A DNA stretch of 14,288 bases from JBKQHQ01 sp052148715 (GCA_052148715.1 JBKQHQ010000032.1:1-14288); one strand, 5' to 3'. Shown: positions 1 through 7,635, numbered from the stretch's first letter. The notes: generated by a model not told the origin, from the letters alone. A program made the numbers and translations.

Positions 1-96
1 GCAAGTCACCAGAATAGGGTCTTGGCATCGTTCCCCCTCGAAAATCGAATCAAGGCGGCTAGCCTCGCTCATTGACAAGCCGTTGGGAATCCTCCC

Positions 97-122
97 GATT
101 CAATCCGAGCGGAAAATGCTCT
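97..122. repeat. Degenerate half of a rhizobial palindromic repeat
   Basis: On the minus strand this reads agagcattttccgctcggattgaatc. It resembles one arm of the 'agagcat..' palindromes that are scattered between genes in Bradyrhizobium-like genomes; a better-preserved copy lies at 720-757. Only one arm is seen here, so it would not fold as a hairpin. The rest of 1-208 shows no convincing gene, RNA or promoter. Confidence 0.3.
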
Positions 123-208
123 AAGTAGCGTCCAGCTGTGATCAATGCGTTTTGTGAGCGTTCGAAGAAATGTCGACGAAAAAAGGCACGGCAACGCGCT
201 CATCCCCA

Positions 209-565
209 TCAAAAACTTCGCCCGTCGACTCGCTTAGGCGTGACCGTCCAAGGCTCAACATCTTCGAGAGTTCGGACATTGACGGCAACCAAATCCACTC
301 CGTCTTTTTCGCCATAAGCGAAGGGTTGAACGCCGCAATTTTTGCAGAACCTATGCTTGATCTTGTGCTTGTTGAAGAGATGCTCAGACAAAGCGTCGCC
401 TCCTTGCAGAAGCGTGAAATTCGCAGCCGGAACGAAGGCCAGAATCAGACCCTTTCGATAGCAGTGCGAGCAATTGCATTCGATGCAGTTATCCAGGGTC
501 ATTGTGGCTTCGAATCTGACACGGCCACATTGGCATGACCCAACATGTTTTTGAGTGTTACTCAT
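209..565 (-). CDS. GFA-family (glutathione-dependent formaldehyde-activating / CENP-V fold) zinc-binding protein
   Basis: A protein of 118 residues. The cysteines sit in the GFA pattern: C11-x-C13 in CQCGRVRFEA, then C30-x-C32-x2-C35 in CNCSHCYRKG, then C74-x2-C77 in FCKNCGVQPF. In this fold these cysteines bind two zinc ions. Some members were named for spontaneous glutathione-formaldehyde adduct chemistry, but most, including this short form, have no proven substrate. I chose the ATG at 565 because AAGGAG lies 7 bases upstream of it on the minus strand; an upstream in-frame ATG at 622 would add 19 residues with no GFA homology. The length is typical of single-domain GFA proteins. The gene stands alone, with palindromic repeats upstream and 208 bases of nothing recognised downstream. 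Family assignment is firm and substrate is unknown. Confidence 0.88.
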   Translation of the reverse strand: MSNTQKHVGSCQCGRVRFEATMTLDNCIECNCSHCYRKGLILAFVPAANFTLLQGGDALSEHLFNKHKIKHRFCKNCGVQPFAYGEKDGVDLVAVNVRTLEDVEPWTVTPKRVDGRSF

Positions 566-655
566 CGAAGTCTCCTTAGGACGGATGGCGCGAAAACGCT
601 GGCTTCTGCCCGAGTATGGCAAGCCTCTCCGCGATCTGCAAAATTCTTGCGTTTA

Positions 656-704
656 GCGCATGTTCCGGCAAAGTGGACACCGGTTTGCCGACAAGAACAT
701 GCGC
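656..704. repeat. Intergenic palindromic repeat, copy 1
   Basis: An imperfect long palindrome. The outer arms GCGCATGTTC (656-665) and GAACATGCGC (695-704) match perfectly, and the inner arms CGGCAAA (666-672) and TTTGCCG (684-690) match perfectly around a GTGGACACC centre. The 'catgttccgg.aaagtggacaccgg' core is a common dispersed repeat in Bradyrhizobium-type genomes. It lies between the GFA gene start and the priA stop. The 'agcatgttccgg' half-motif recurs at 14072-14083, next to the large inverted repeat at the window end. Confidence 0.7.
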
Positions 705-719
705 CAAACAGTGCATTCC

Positions 720-757
720 AGAGCATGTCCCGATTCCAACGGAACGGGACGTGCTCT
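720..757. repeat. Intergenic palindromic repeat, copy 2, hairpin behind priA
   Basis: Arms agagcatgtccc (720-731) and gggacgtgctct (746-757) pair with a single G-U wobble, and the stem continues through TTCC/GGAA to an AAC loop. It starts 14 bases beyond the priA stop, so it could act as a transcript-end hairpin for priA, but no T-tract follows on either strand. Its sequence matches a class of ~40-bp dispersed palindromes of Bradyrhizobium and relatives. Confidence 0.65.
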
Positions 758-770
758 AGTCCGCTCCACA

Positions 771-2942
771 TCACAAGAAACTCTGCGGATCCACGTCGAC
801 CGTGAGCTTGATCTTGCCTGTGGCCTTGGGCGCGGCGGCGAGCCATTCGCGCAGGTAGGCCGACAAGTCGAAGCCGCGCGGCGATTTGATCAGCAAGCGG
901 AAGCGGTAGCGGCCGCGCACCAGCGCGAGCGGCGCTTCGGCGGGGCCGAGCACGCGCACGCGCTCCTCGCGCGGCGCCGCGCCCGCGAGCTTGCGCGCGT
1001 GGCTCTCGGCCGCGTGCTTGTCGGCGCCGGAGATGATCATGCTGGCGAGCCGCCCGAAGGGCGGGTAACCGGCGCTCTCGCGCGCGGCGATCTCAGCCGT
1101 GTAGAACGCCTCGCGGTCGGAAGCGACCAGCGCCCGCATCACCGGATGCTCCGGCTGATGCGTCTGCAAGAAGCCGTGGCCGCGGCCCGCTTCGCGGCCG
1201 GCGCGGCCGACCACCTGATGCAGCAGCTGGAACGTGCGCTCGGCCGCGCGCGGATCGCCGTTGCTGAGGCCTAGGTCGGCATCGACGATGCCGACCAGAT
1301 TGAGCTTTGGGAAATGGTGGCCTTTGGCCACGAGCTGGGTGCCGATGATGATGTCGAAGCGCCCCTGCGCGACATCGTCGAGCTCCGCGCGCAGCCGCTC
1401 GACCGATTCGACGAGATCGCTCGAGAGCACGAGCACCCGGCTTTGCGGAAACAGAGAGGCGACCTCCTCGGACAGGCGTTCGACCCCGGGGCCGCAGGCG
1501 ACGAATGAGTCGGTCGCCTGGCACTTCGGGCAGATGGTCGGGGGCGGCAAGGAAAATCCGCAATGGTGGCAGACGAGCCGCCGCCGGAAGCGATGATCGA
1601 CGAGCCAAGCGTCGCAGTTCGGGCAGTGCAGGCGAAAGCCGCAGGCGCGGCACAGCGTCAGCGGCGCGTAGCCGCGGCGATTGAGAAAGAGAAGCGCCTG
1701 CTCGCCGCGCTCGAGCGCGACCTTCACGGCCTCGGCGAGCCGCCGCGCGGCCGCTACATCGCGCCGCAGATCGATCGCCTCGATGGCCGGCAGGTGCTGG
1801 CCGCCGAAACGCTCGGGCAGATGCAGGCGCCGATAGCGGGACCGCCGCGCGTTCACCGTGGTTTCGACCGAAGGCGTGGCGGAGGCGAGCACGACAGGTA
1901 TCTTCTCTTCACGCCCGCGCACGACGGCCATGTCGCGCGCGTGGTAGTGCACGCCGTCCTCCTGCTTGTAGGCCGGGTCGTGCTCCTCATCGACCACGAT
2001 GAGGCCAAGCTCGCTGTAAGGAAGAAACAAAGCCGAGCGCGCCCCGACGACGACCAAAATTTCGCCGTTGGCGACGCCGGCCCAGGTGCGCGCCCGCTTG
2101 CGCGGGGTGAGCTGCGAATGCCATTCGGCAGGGGGCACGCCGAAACGCTGCGCGAACCGGTCGAGGAATTGGCCCGTGAGCGCGATCTCCGGCACGAGGA
2201 TCAAGGCTTGGCGTCGGTGCTTCACGCACTCGGCGACCGCTTCGAAATAGACCTCGGTCTTGCCCGATCCGGTGACCCCGTCGAGGAGCGTGACCGAGTA
2301 ACCGCCGTCGGCGACGGCCCGCTGCAGCGCCTGCGCGGCCTCCTGCTGCGCCGGCGTCAGGTCCGGGGCGCCGTGGTCGGGGTCGGGCAGGTCGGCGATG
2401 GGCTCGGGAGGAAGCACCACCGTCTCCAACGTCCCTTCGTCGATGAGCCCGTCGACGACGCCCACGCTGACGCCGGCCTCCCGCGCCGCCTCGCTCTTGC
2501 CTAACGTCAGGCCGGCGGCCAGGAGTTTTAGCACGCGGGCGCGCGCGGGGGTCATCCGCGCCGGATTTGGGCCGGTTAGCCGCACGCCGACGCGCGCGCG
2601 CTCGGGACCAAGATCCTCGCCCATGCGCAGGCACATGCGCAGCACCATGCCGCGCGGGCTCAGGGTGTAATCGGAGATCCAATCGACGAAGCGGCGCAGT
2701 TCCGGCTTGAGCGGCGGGATGTCGAGCTTCTCTTCGATGTCCTTGAGCCGGTTATCGAGGCCGGGGCGCGCGGTGCCAGCCCCCCATACCACGCCGGTGC
2801 ATTCGCGCGGGCCGAGCGGCACACTGACGAAATCGCCGGGCTCAAGGTCGAGGCCCGGCGGCAGGCGATACGAATAGGCCTGATCGAGCGCGACCGGTAC
2901 CAGGACATCGACGATGCGCCGCTGCGCGCTGTTCACGGACAC
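771..2942 (-). CDS. priA: Primosomal protein N' (replication restart DNA helicase PriA)
   Basis: PriA binds stalled or repaired replication forks, unwinds DNA 3' to 5' and reloads the replicative helicase. From the GTG start used here the protein has 723 residues, normal for the family. Domains in order: a 3'-DNA-binding domain with the conserved VLVPVALDQAYSYRLP stretch near the start; a winged-helix region; helicase lobe 1 with Walker A GVTGSGKT (about 222-229) and a DEEH box (about 318-321); eight zinc-binding cysteines in four CxxC/CxxxxxCxxC groups (about 431-474, from CRACGFRLHCPNC to CPKC); and lobe 2 with GTQLVAKGHHFP followed by the QVVGRAGR motif VI. The start is uncertain. GTG at 2942 is preceded by an AAGAGA-like site and puts the domain near the N-terminus as in relatives, whereas an ATG at 2999 has no ribosome site and overlaps the xerC start codon. 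Divergent from xerC. Confidence 0.95.
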   Translation of the reverse strand: MSVNSAQRRIVDVLVPVALDQAYSYRLPPGLDLEPGDFVSVPLGPRECTGVVWGAGTARPGLDNRLKDIEEKLDIPPLKPELRRFVDWISDYTLSPRGMVLRMCLRMGEDLGPERARVGVRLTGPNPARMTPARARVLKLLAAGLTLGKSEAAREAGVSVGVVDGLIDEGTLETVVLPPEPIADLPDPDHGAPDLTPAQQEAAQALQRAVADGGYSVTLLDGVTGSGKTEVYFEAVAECVKHRRQALILVPEIALTGQFLDRFAQRFGVPPAEWHSQLTPRKRARTWAGVANGEILVVVGARSALFLPYSELGLIVVDEEHDPAYKQEDGVHYHARDMAVVRGREEKIPVVLASATPSVETTVNARRSRYRRLHLPERFGGQHLPAIEAIDLRRDVAAARRLAEAVKVALERGEQALLFLNRRGYAPLTLCRACGFRLHCPNCDAWLVDHRFRRRLVCHHCGFSLPPPTICPKCQATDSFVACGPGVERLSEEVASLFPQSRVLVLSSDLVESVERLRAELDDVAQGRFDIIIGTQLVAKGHHFPKLNLVGIVDADLGLSNGDPRAAERTFQLLHQVVGRAGREAGRGHGFLQTHQPEHPVMRALVASDREAFYTAEIAARESAGYPPFGRLASMIISGADKHAAESHARKLAGAAPREERVRVLGPAEAPLALVRGRYRFRLLIKSPRGFDLSAYLREWLAAAPKATGKIKLTVDVDPQSFL

Positions 2943-2997
2943 GCGATTCTCTTGTGCCTTAAGGAAGGTTGAACGAAGGGGTTGGATAAACGAGGCC

Positions 2998-3969
2998 ATG
3001 TCAAGGCGTCATGGCAAAGATCTACAACCGGGCTTTCCCCTCGCCGCAGCCGATGTCGCACGCGAGGCTGCCCGCTGGGTCACCTACCTTGCGACCGAGC
3101 GGCGAATGTCGGGCAAGACCGTCGAGGCCTATCGGCGCGATGTCGCGCAATTCCTCGCATTCATGGCCGAGCATTTGGGCGGTGCGCCGTCGCTCGCGAG
3201 GCTCGCGCGAATTGCGCCGGCCGACGTGCGCGCCTTCATGGCGGCGCGGCGCGCCGACGCGATCAGCGGGCGCTCGCTGATGCGCAACATGGCCGGGGTG
3301 CGGTCGTTCGCGCGGTTTCTCGAGCGTAATGGCAAAGGTCAGGTCGGCGCGCTCGCCAGTATCCGCACGCCCAAAGTTCCGAAGACACTGCCGAAACCGC
3401 TGCCGGTCGCCGACGCCAAGCGCATGGCCGATGCGGATCTACGCGCCGGCGAGGCCGTGGAGCCGTGGATCTTGGCGCGCGACGCCGCGGTGCTGGCGCT
3501 GCTCTATGGCTCGGGCTTGCGAATCTCCGAGGCGCTCGGCTTGCGGCGCCAAGAGGTCCCGGCGCCCGGGGCGGGCGATACCATCGTGGTGACCGGCAAG
3601 GGCGCCAAGCAGCGCATGGTGCCCGTGCTGCCGCAGGTGCTGGTCCTGATCGCCGACTACGTGGCGCTCTGTCCGTTCGATTTGCCGCCAGCCGGGCCGC
3701 TGTTCGTCGGCGCCAAGGGCGGGCCGCTCGGCCCGCGCATCGTGCAACTCGCCATGGAGCGGATGCGCGGCGCGCTCGCCTTGCCGGACACCGCCACCCC
3801 GCATGCTCTGCGGCATTCGTTTGCCACGCACCTCCTCGCGCGCGGCGGCGATCTGCGCTCGATCCAGGAGCTGTTGGGCCACGCCTCCCTGTCGACGACC
3901 CAGATCTACACGGCGGTCGATACTGAGCGGTTGCTCGAGGTGTATCGCAACACGCATCCGCGCGCGTAG
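2998..3969 (+). CDS. xerC: Tyrosine site-specific recombinase XerC
   Basis: A 323-residue tyrosine recombinase that, together with XerD, resolves chromosome dimers at dif during division. An N-terminal SAM-like core-binding domain (about 18-112) is followed by the catalytic domain with every active-site residue visible: R175 in LYGSGLRISEAL, K201 in TGKGAKQR, H269 and R272 in HALRHSFATHLL, H295 in LLGHASL and nucleophile Y304 in STTQIYTAVD. I took the ATG at 2998, with a GAGG site 3-6 bases before it, rather than an upstream in-frame ATG at 2914, whose extra 28 residues have no recombinase character and lie inside the priA 5' region. Pairing with priA is a conserved arrangement in Hyphomicrobiales and supports XerC over XerD or an integrase. 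No phage att site or cargo is seen beside it. Confidence 0.92.
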   Translation: MSRRHGKDLQPGFPLAAADVAREAARWVTYLATERRMSGKTVEAYRRDVAQFLAFMAEHLGGAPSLARLARIAPADVRAFMAARRADAISGRSLMRNMAGVRSFARFLERNGKGQVGALASIRTPKVPKTLPKPLPVADAKRMADADLRAGEAVEPWILARDAAVLALLYGSGLRISEALGLRRQEVPAPGAGDTIVVTGKGAKQRMVPVLPQVLVLIADYVALCPFDLPPAGPLFVGAKGGPLGPRIVQLAMERMRGALALPDTATPHALRHSFATHLLARGGDLRSIQELLGHASLSTTQIYTAVDTERLLEVYRNTHPRA

Positions 3970-4101
3970 TGGTGTCCTTGCAGGTTCGGCGCGCGCCATG
4001 ATGGCGTCATGCCGGTAATTTCTATAACGTTCCACTCCACTTGCACCGGCGCCTGACCTCGTCGCGCGCGCCGGGCGATTGCCCAACCGCATGAGGGGAT
4101 C

Positions 4102-4686
4102 ATGGAAGGCGCCCACGAGCACGTCGAACATGCCGAGCACACCGCGCATATCGGCGCGTCCAACAAGCAGATCGCGCTGCTGATTTCGGTCGTCGCATTG
4201 TTTCTTGCCTTTGCCGAGACGCTCGGCAAGAGCGCGCAGACCGAGGCCCTGACCCACAACGTCACGTCCAATGACTTGTGGGCGTTCTATCAGGCGAAGA
4301 CCATTCGCATGTCGACGCTGGAGACCGCCGCTGAGGCGGCGCAGGCCGACCTTCCTCTCATTACTAATCCCGACGTCCGGGCGGCCAAGGAAAAGCAGAT
4401 CGCGACCTGGAAAAAGACGGCCGAACGCTACGATTCGGACCCCGAGAAGAAGGAAGGCAGAAAGGAGCTCATGGCGCGGGCCAGAGAGGCCGAGCACGAA
4501 CGCGACGTCGAGCTGGCGCGGTATCATAACTATGAGATCGCTTCGGGCGCATTTCAGATCGCCATCGTGCTGGCGTCTGCTTCGGTCGTCACGGCGATGA
4601 TAGTGCTCGCTTGGATTTCCGGCGGGGTTGCGGTACTCGGCCTCGTGTTCCTGGGCCTTGGCCTCTTCGCGGTTCATTTTCTTTAG
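4102..4686 (+). CDS. DUF4337 family membrane protein
   Basis: A protein of 194 residues with a His/Glu-rich start (MEGAHEHVEHAEH), a hydrophobic helix at about 22-41 (IALLISVVALFLAFAET), a charged middle region (about 65-145) likely to form long helices, and two C-terminal membrane helices (about 150-170 and 174-194). This is the layout of DUF4337, a family of unknown function seen widely in proteobacteria; the motif around LTHNVTSNDLWAFYQAK is characteristic. The ATG at 4102 has a GAGGGG site 6 bases upstream. The gene stands alone, 132 bases after xerC in the same direction, and need not be co-transcribed with it. Inner-membrane location is inferred from the three helices; no enzyme motif is visible. 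Confidence 0.85.
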   Translation: MEGAHEHVEHAEHTAHIGASNKQIALLISVVALFLAFAETLGKSAQTEALTHNVTSNDLWAFYQAKTIRMSTLETAAEAAQADLPLITNPDVRAAKEKQIATWKKTAERYDSDPEKKEGRKELMARAREAEHERDVELARYHNYEIASGAFQIAIVLASASVVTAMIVLAWISGGVAVLGLVFLGLGLFAVHFL

Positions 4687-4769
4687 AGCGGTCCTTGTGA
4701 TCAAGCGTTCGGGTCCGCAGAGGGGGGTGCGTCAAAGAAGCGTACAAAAACATGTTGGAAACTTGGGAG

Positions 4770-4902
4770 GTACGATAATATTGGCTATTATTCGGCACAG
4801 CGCCTGGTACAATATTACTACCACAAGGTAATTGAGTACTATTGCGCCAACGTACTCAAATTATATTGAGAACAGCGCCAAAGGTTCTCTAGCTGTTCTC
4901 AG
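4770..4902. other. A/T-rich patch with successive small hairpins
   Basis: Three neighbouring structures lie in the gap between the DUF4337 gene and the transposase fragment. ATAATA-ttggc-TATTAT is at 4775-4791. TTGAGTAC/GTACTCAA (4832-4839 / 4852-4859) encloses a loop containing GCGCCAA. TGAGAACAGC/GCTGTTCTCA (4867-4876 / 4892-4901) is a perfect 10-bp stem; within it GAGAAC-agcgccaaag-GTTCTC (4868-4889) is an alternative stem with the same GCGCCAA loop. There is no T-tract on either strand, so it is not a standard terminator. It could be a structured RNA, a protein-binding region or the sub-terminal part of a decayed mobile element. Confidence 0.4.
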
Positions 4903-4953
4903 AAGAAAAACGGGTTTGTGGTCATGTAGGCGTCGGTCGGGGGCTTAGTTCAA

Positions 4954-5206
4954 ATGCACGCGGAATTATTCTGGCTCGATGACCAGCAGTGGAAGGCGAT
5001 TTCGGGCCACCTGCCGGTCAAACAACGCGGTCCAAAGCGGGTAGATGATAGGACCGTCATCAGTGGCATCATCCACGTTCTGCAGTCGGGTAGCCCATGG
5101 CGCGCGTGCCCGCCGCAATACGGTCCCTACATGACCGTCTTCAACCGCTTCAATCGGTGGAAGCGACGCGGAATCTGGCAGCGAATCGTCCTTGAGCTTG
5201 CGGCCA
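4954..5206 (+). mobile_element. IS5-family transposase, 5' fragment
   Basis: About 84 codons (LFWLDDQQWKAISGHLP, then KRVDDRTVISGIIHVLQSGSPWR and YNR-like FNRFNRWKRRGIWQRI) match the DUF4096 N-terminal domain of IS5-group transposases (IS1031/IS427 type). The catalytic DDE domain that should follow is absent: the sequence turns into an unrelated protein near codon 83-85. No terminal inverted repeat or target duplication could be paired up. Transposition function is therefore lost. The exact junction is estimated by eye. Confidence 0.8.
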
Positions 5207-5904
5207 ACGATGAGCTTTCGCATCCGCAGACCGGCGACGAGTCGCCGTCCGTTTTTCACCGACTCCTGCGCGAGCTTGACCGCGACGAATACTATCGGCG
5301 CGACAATCCGCGAGCCTATGTGGGCACCGGTCCATTGCCGGCCGAGCAAGCTTCGCGCGCCGGCTCGCGCGTCATCTCGATCGAGCGCCGCGCGAGCGAA
5401 TTGGAAGCGCGCGCGGATGCGCATGGGCAGGAACCCGGTGCTGAATGGATCTACTCCGTGCTCAAGCGGCACATCCAGTCGTTGGAGCGGCAGGTCCATT
5501 CCCTGACGGCCGAAGCCGGACCTGGCGAAGCCGGGAAGCTCGACCCCTTGGTCGAGCAGGCGCTCAGCCGGTTCTACAGCCATCAGGTCAAGGCCGCGAT
5601 CGGCCGCTTGACGGTGGAGAATGTCGATCTGACGACCAAGCTCGTTTCGGCGCTCAAGTGCATTGAGTTCTACGCCGGCGGTGCCATGGATGCCGGTGCG
5701 CATGCCAAGGCCACGATAAAGGTCCTGCTGGCGCAGGATGGCCGCGTGGAGCCCACCCAGACGCCCATCGAAGCAATGGCTGATGCTGGCCAGGCCCGGA
5801 AATGCGAGGACGAGTTCTCTACCCGGGCGTCGAGCCCATTTCCCGGATCACCACCGCATGTGCCGCCCTCGCGGCGGTCCGCCACTCGCGGGCGAGCCAA
5901 GTAG
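4954..5904 (+). CDS. Chimeric ORF: IS5 transposase N-terminus fused to an unrecognised helical protein
   Basis: One uninterrupted frame of 316 residues. Residues 1-84 are the transposase fragment described separately. Residues from about 85 onward are not transposase: they are acidic, Glu/Arg-rich and predicted helical, with segments such as PSVFHRLLRELDRDEYYRRDNP, ISIERRASELEARADAHGQ and LKRHIQSLERQVHSLTAEAG that look like coiled coil. A better-ordered part (about 190-262) contains QALSRFYSHQVKAAIGR and LVSALKCIEFYAGGAMDAG. The tail after about 285 is Pro/Ser/Arg-rich and may be a frame overrun. I do not recognise the family. The second part keeps an open frame and even codon quality, which suggests it was a real gene whose 5' end was replaced by the insertion. 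ATG at 4954 has only a weak G-run upstream. It converges on ispG, 43 bases apart. Confidence 0.55.
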   Translation: MHAELFWLDDQQWKAISGHLPVKQRGPKRVDDRTVISGIIHVLQSGSPWRACPPQYGPYMTVFNRFNRWKRRGIWQRIVLELAANDELSHPQTGDESPSVFHRLLRELDRDEYYRRDNPRAYVGTGPLPAEQASRAGSRVISIERRASELEARADAHGQEPGAEWIYSVLKRHIQSLERQVHSLTAEAGPGEAGKLDPLVEQALSRFYSHQVKAAIGRLTVENVDLTTKLVSALKCIEFYAGGAMDAGAHAKATIKVLLAQDGRVEPTQTPIEAMADAGQARKCEDEFSTRASSPFPGSPPHVPPSRRSATRGRAK

Positions 5905-5947
5905 ATCGGTGCGTCGAGCGCCGTAGCGCGCGACCTTGGCGTCCGGC

Positions 5948-7198
5948 CTACTCCGCCGCGGTGCGCCCGGCGGCGCCGAACCGCCGCTCGATGTAGTCGA
6001 TCACCAGATTCTTGAAGTCGTCGGCGATGCCGGGGCCGCGCAAGGTCGCGGCCTTCTTGCCGTCGATGAAGACCGGCGCGGTCGGCGTCTCGCCGGTGCC
6101 CGGGAGCGAGATGCCGATATTGGCGTGCTTGCTCTCGCCCGGCCCGTTCACGATGCAGCCCATGACCGCGACGTTGAGCGTCTCGACGCCCGGATAACGG
6201 GTCTTCCATTCCGGCATCGAGAGCCGGATGAAATCCTGGATATCCTTGGCGAGCTCTTGGAACGTCGTCGAGGTGGTGCGCCCGCAGCCCGGACAGGCGG
6301 CGACCAGCGGAACGAAGGTGCGAAAGCCCATGGTCTGCAGCAATTCCTGCGCGACCTGAACCTCGAGCGTGCGGTCGCCGTTCGGCTCCGGCGTGAGCGA
6401 GATGCGCACCGTGTCGCCGATACCCTGCTGCAGCAGCACGCCCATGGCGGCGGACGAGGCGACGATGCCCTTCGAGCCCATGCCGGCCTCGGTGAGGCCG
6501 AGATGCAGCGCATAGTTCGACCGGCGCGCGAGGTCGGCATAGACGGCGATCAGATCCTGCACCGCCGACACTTTTGCCGACAGGATGATTTTCGACCGCG
6601 GCAGCCCGATCTCCTCGGCGCGCGCCGCGGAAAGCAGCGCCGACTGCACCATCGCCTCGCGGGTGACGGCGCGTGCCTCGAGCGGCGTATTCGAGCGCGC
6701 GTTCTGGTCCATCAGATGCGTCAGCAGCTCCTGATCGAGCGAGCCCCAATTGGCGCCGATGCGCACCGGCTTGTCGTAGCGAATCGCGGTCTCGACGATG
6801 GCGGAGAATTGGCGGTCCTTCTTCTCCTTGAAGCCGACATTGCCGGGATTGATGCGGTACTTGTCGAGCGCCTGCGCGCAGGCCGGATGGTCGGCCAAAA
6901 GCTTGTGGCCGATGTAGTGGAAATCGCCGACGAGCGGCACTTCCATGCCCATCTTGAGCAGGCGTTCCTTGATATGCGGCACGGCGGCGGCGGCCTCGTC
7001 GCGGTCGACCGTGATACGCACGAGCTCCGATCCCGCGCGCGCCAGCGCCGCCACCTGGGCAGCGGTTCCCGCGACATCGGCGGTGTCGGTGTTGGTCATC
7101 GATTGCACGACCACCGGCGCCTCGCCGCCGACGGTCACGTGACCCACATTCACCGCGACCGACCGGCGCCTTGGCTGTGGGGCTGCGGTTTCAATCAT
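5948..7198 (-). CDS. ispG: 4-hydroxy-3-methylbut-2-enyl-diphosphate synthase (IspG/GcpE), [4Fe-4S] enzyme
   Basis: IspG carries out the penultimate step of the MEP isoprenoid pathway, reductively opening 2-C-methyl-D-erythritol 2,4-cyclodiphosphate to HMBPP in the cytosol. The protein has 416 residues, with a TIM-barrel domain starting at VAVNVGHVTVGGEAPVVVQSMTNTDT and then the iron-sulphur domain. The cluster ligands C302 and C305 (CPGCGR) and C348 (CIVNGPGE) are present, with E355 as the fourth ligand expected from family structures. It is somewhat longer than the E. coli enzyme, as is usual in alphaproteobacteria. The ATG at 7198 is supported by AAGGAG 7 bases upstream; the frame stays open to 7423, but that extension has no homology. 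No other MEP gene is in the window. Confidence 0.96.
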   Translation of the reverse strand: MIETAAPQPRRRSVAVNVGHVTVGGEAPVVVQSMTNTDTADVAGTAAQVAALARAGSELVRITVDRDEAAAAVPHIKERLLKMGMEVPLVGDFHYIGHKLLADHPACAQALDKYRINPGNVGFKEKKDRQFSAIVETAIRYDKPVRIGANWGSLDQELLTHLMDQNARSNTPLEARAVTREAMVQSALLSAARAEEIGLPRSKIILSAKVSAVQDLIAVYADLARRSNYALHLGLTEAGMGSKGIVASSAAMGVLLQQGIGDTVRISLTPEPNGDRTLEVQVAQELLQTMGFRTFVPLVAACPGCGRTTSTTFQELAKDIQDFIRLSMPEWKTRYPGVETLNVAVMGCIVNGPGESKHANIGISLPGTGETPTAPVFIDGKKAATLRGPGIADDFKNLVIDYIERRFGAAGRTAAE

Positions 7199-7635
7199 CG
7201 AAAGCTCCTTCGGCCCGTTGCGGCGCTCAAGCCCGGCAGCCTGCCGGGGTGTCTCGGCGAGTCTCGAGCTGCCGTCAATATAGTCGTTCAGCGCGGCCGG
7301 TTCACTAAGAAGACGCCAGCGGCGACTAGGCGACCGCCATCCGGAACGCGGGCGCGCCCGGCCGACGGCCACGGCACAGCCGCTATCGTTGGATCTGACA
7401 AGTCGCGTTTGGCGCGCGAGCAAAGGGCCGGCGCCGCTGTTAATAGAGCGAATTAACAGCGAAAACTACTTAAATAAGAATTGAAAAATAATAACACTAT
7501 TAGTAGCGACCCCGTTAAGGCTAACTCAATTTATCCTCGCACACTCGTGATGCACTGCAGCAAATTCATGTTGCGTTGCGGTAGAGGGGACCCCACTTAG
7601 CGACGACACAGACGGAAAGACTGGGGGTAGTCGAT
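7199..7635. other. Intergenic region between ispG and the patatin operon
   Basis: A 437-base gap. The part next to ispG (7199-7430) is GC-rich and shows no gene beyond the likely ispG leader. From 7437 to 7560 it becomes strikingly A/T-rich for this genome and holds a perfect 10-bp palindrome (listed separately). A weak -35-like TTGAAA at 7482-7487 has no good -10 partner at normal spacing. It most likely carries the divergent promoters for ispG and the rightward genes, but none can be placed precisely. Confidence 0.4.
7435..7461. promoter_or_regulatory. Perfect inverted repeat, candidate operator
   Basis: CGCTGTTAAT (7435-7444) and ATTAACAGCG (7452-7461) are exact reverse complements, separated by seven bases (agagcga). 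There is no T-tract behind it on either strand, so an operator is likelier than a terminator. It lies between divergent ispG (237 bases from its start) and the rightward ORF at 7636. The regulator is unknown. Confidence 0.45.

Noticed and set aside
80..110. Possible tRNA arm (gggaatcctcccgattcaatcc)
   Set aside because: Superficially like a T-arm, but no acceptor, D or anticodon arms can be assembled around it.
660..2504. Long plus-strand ORFs opposite priA (660-1274, 1563-2504)
   Set aside because: They are mirror frames of a high-GC gene, with Arg/Ala/Gly-rich low-complexity products; priA on the minus strand has all family motifs.
2998..3969. XerC as the integrase of a genomic island
   Set aside because: Conserved pairing with priA, normal length and full host GC indicate the housekeeping recombinase; no tRNA or att direct repeats are seen.
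3439..4704. 421-codon minus-strand ORF across xerC and the DUF4337 gene
   Set aside because: Arg/Gly/His-rich composition with no domain; both plus-strand genes under it are recognisable with good ribosome sites.
4700..4950. CRISPR or attC-type array suggested by the repeated small hairpins
   Set aside because: Only two similar units of unequal length, no regular spacers, and no integron-type R/L box pairs or integrase.
5936..7456. 506-codon plus-strand ORF opposite ispG
   Set aside because: A shadow frame of ispG; the composition is typical of antisense GC-rich frames and ispG is unambiguous.
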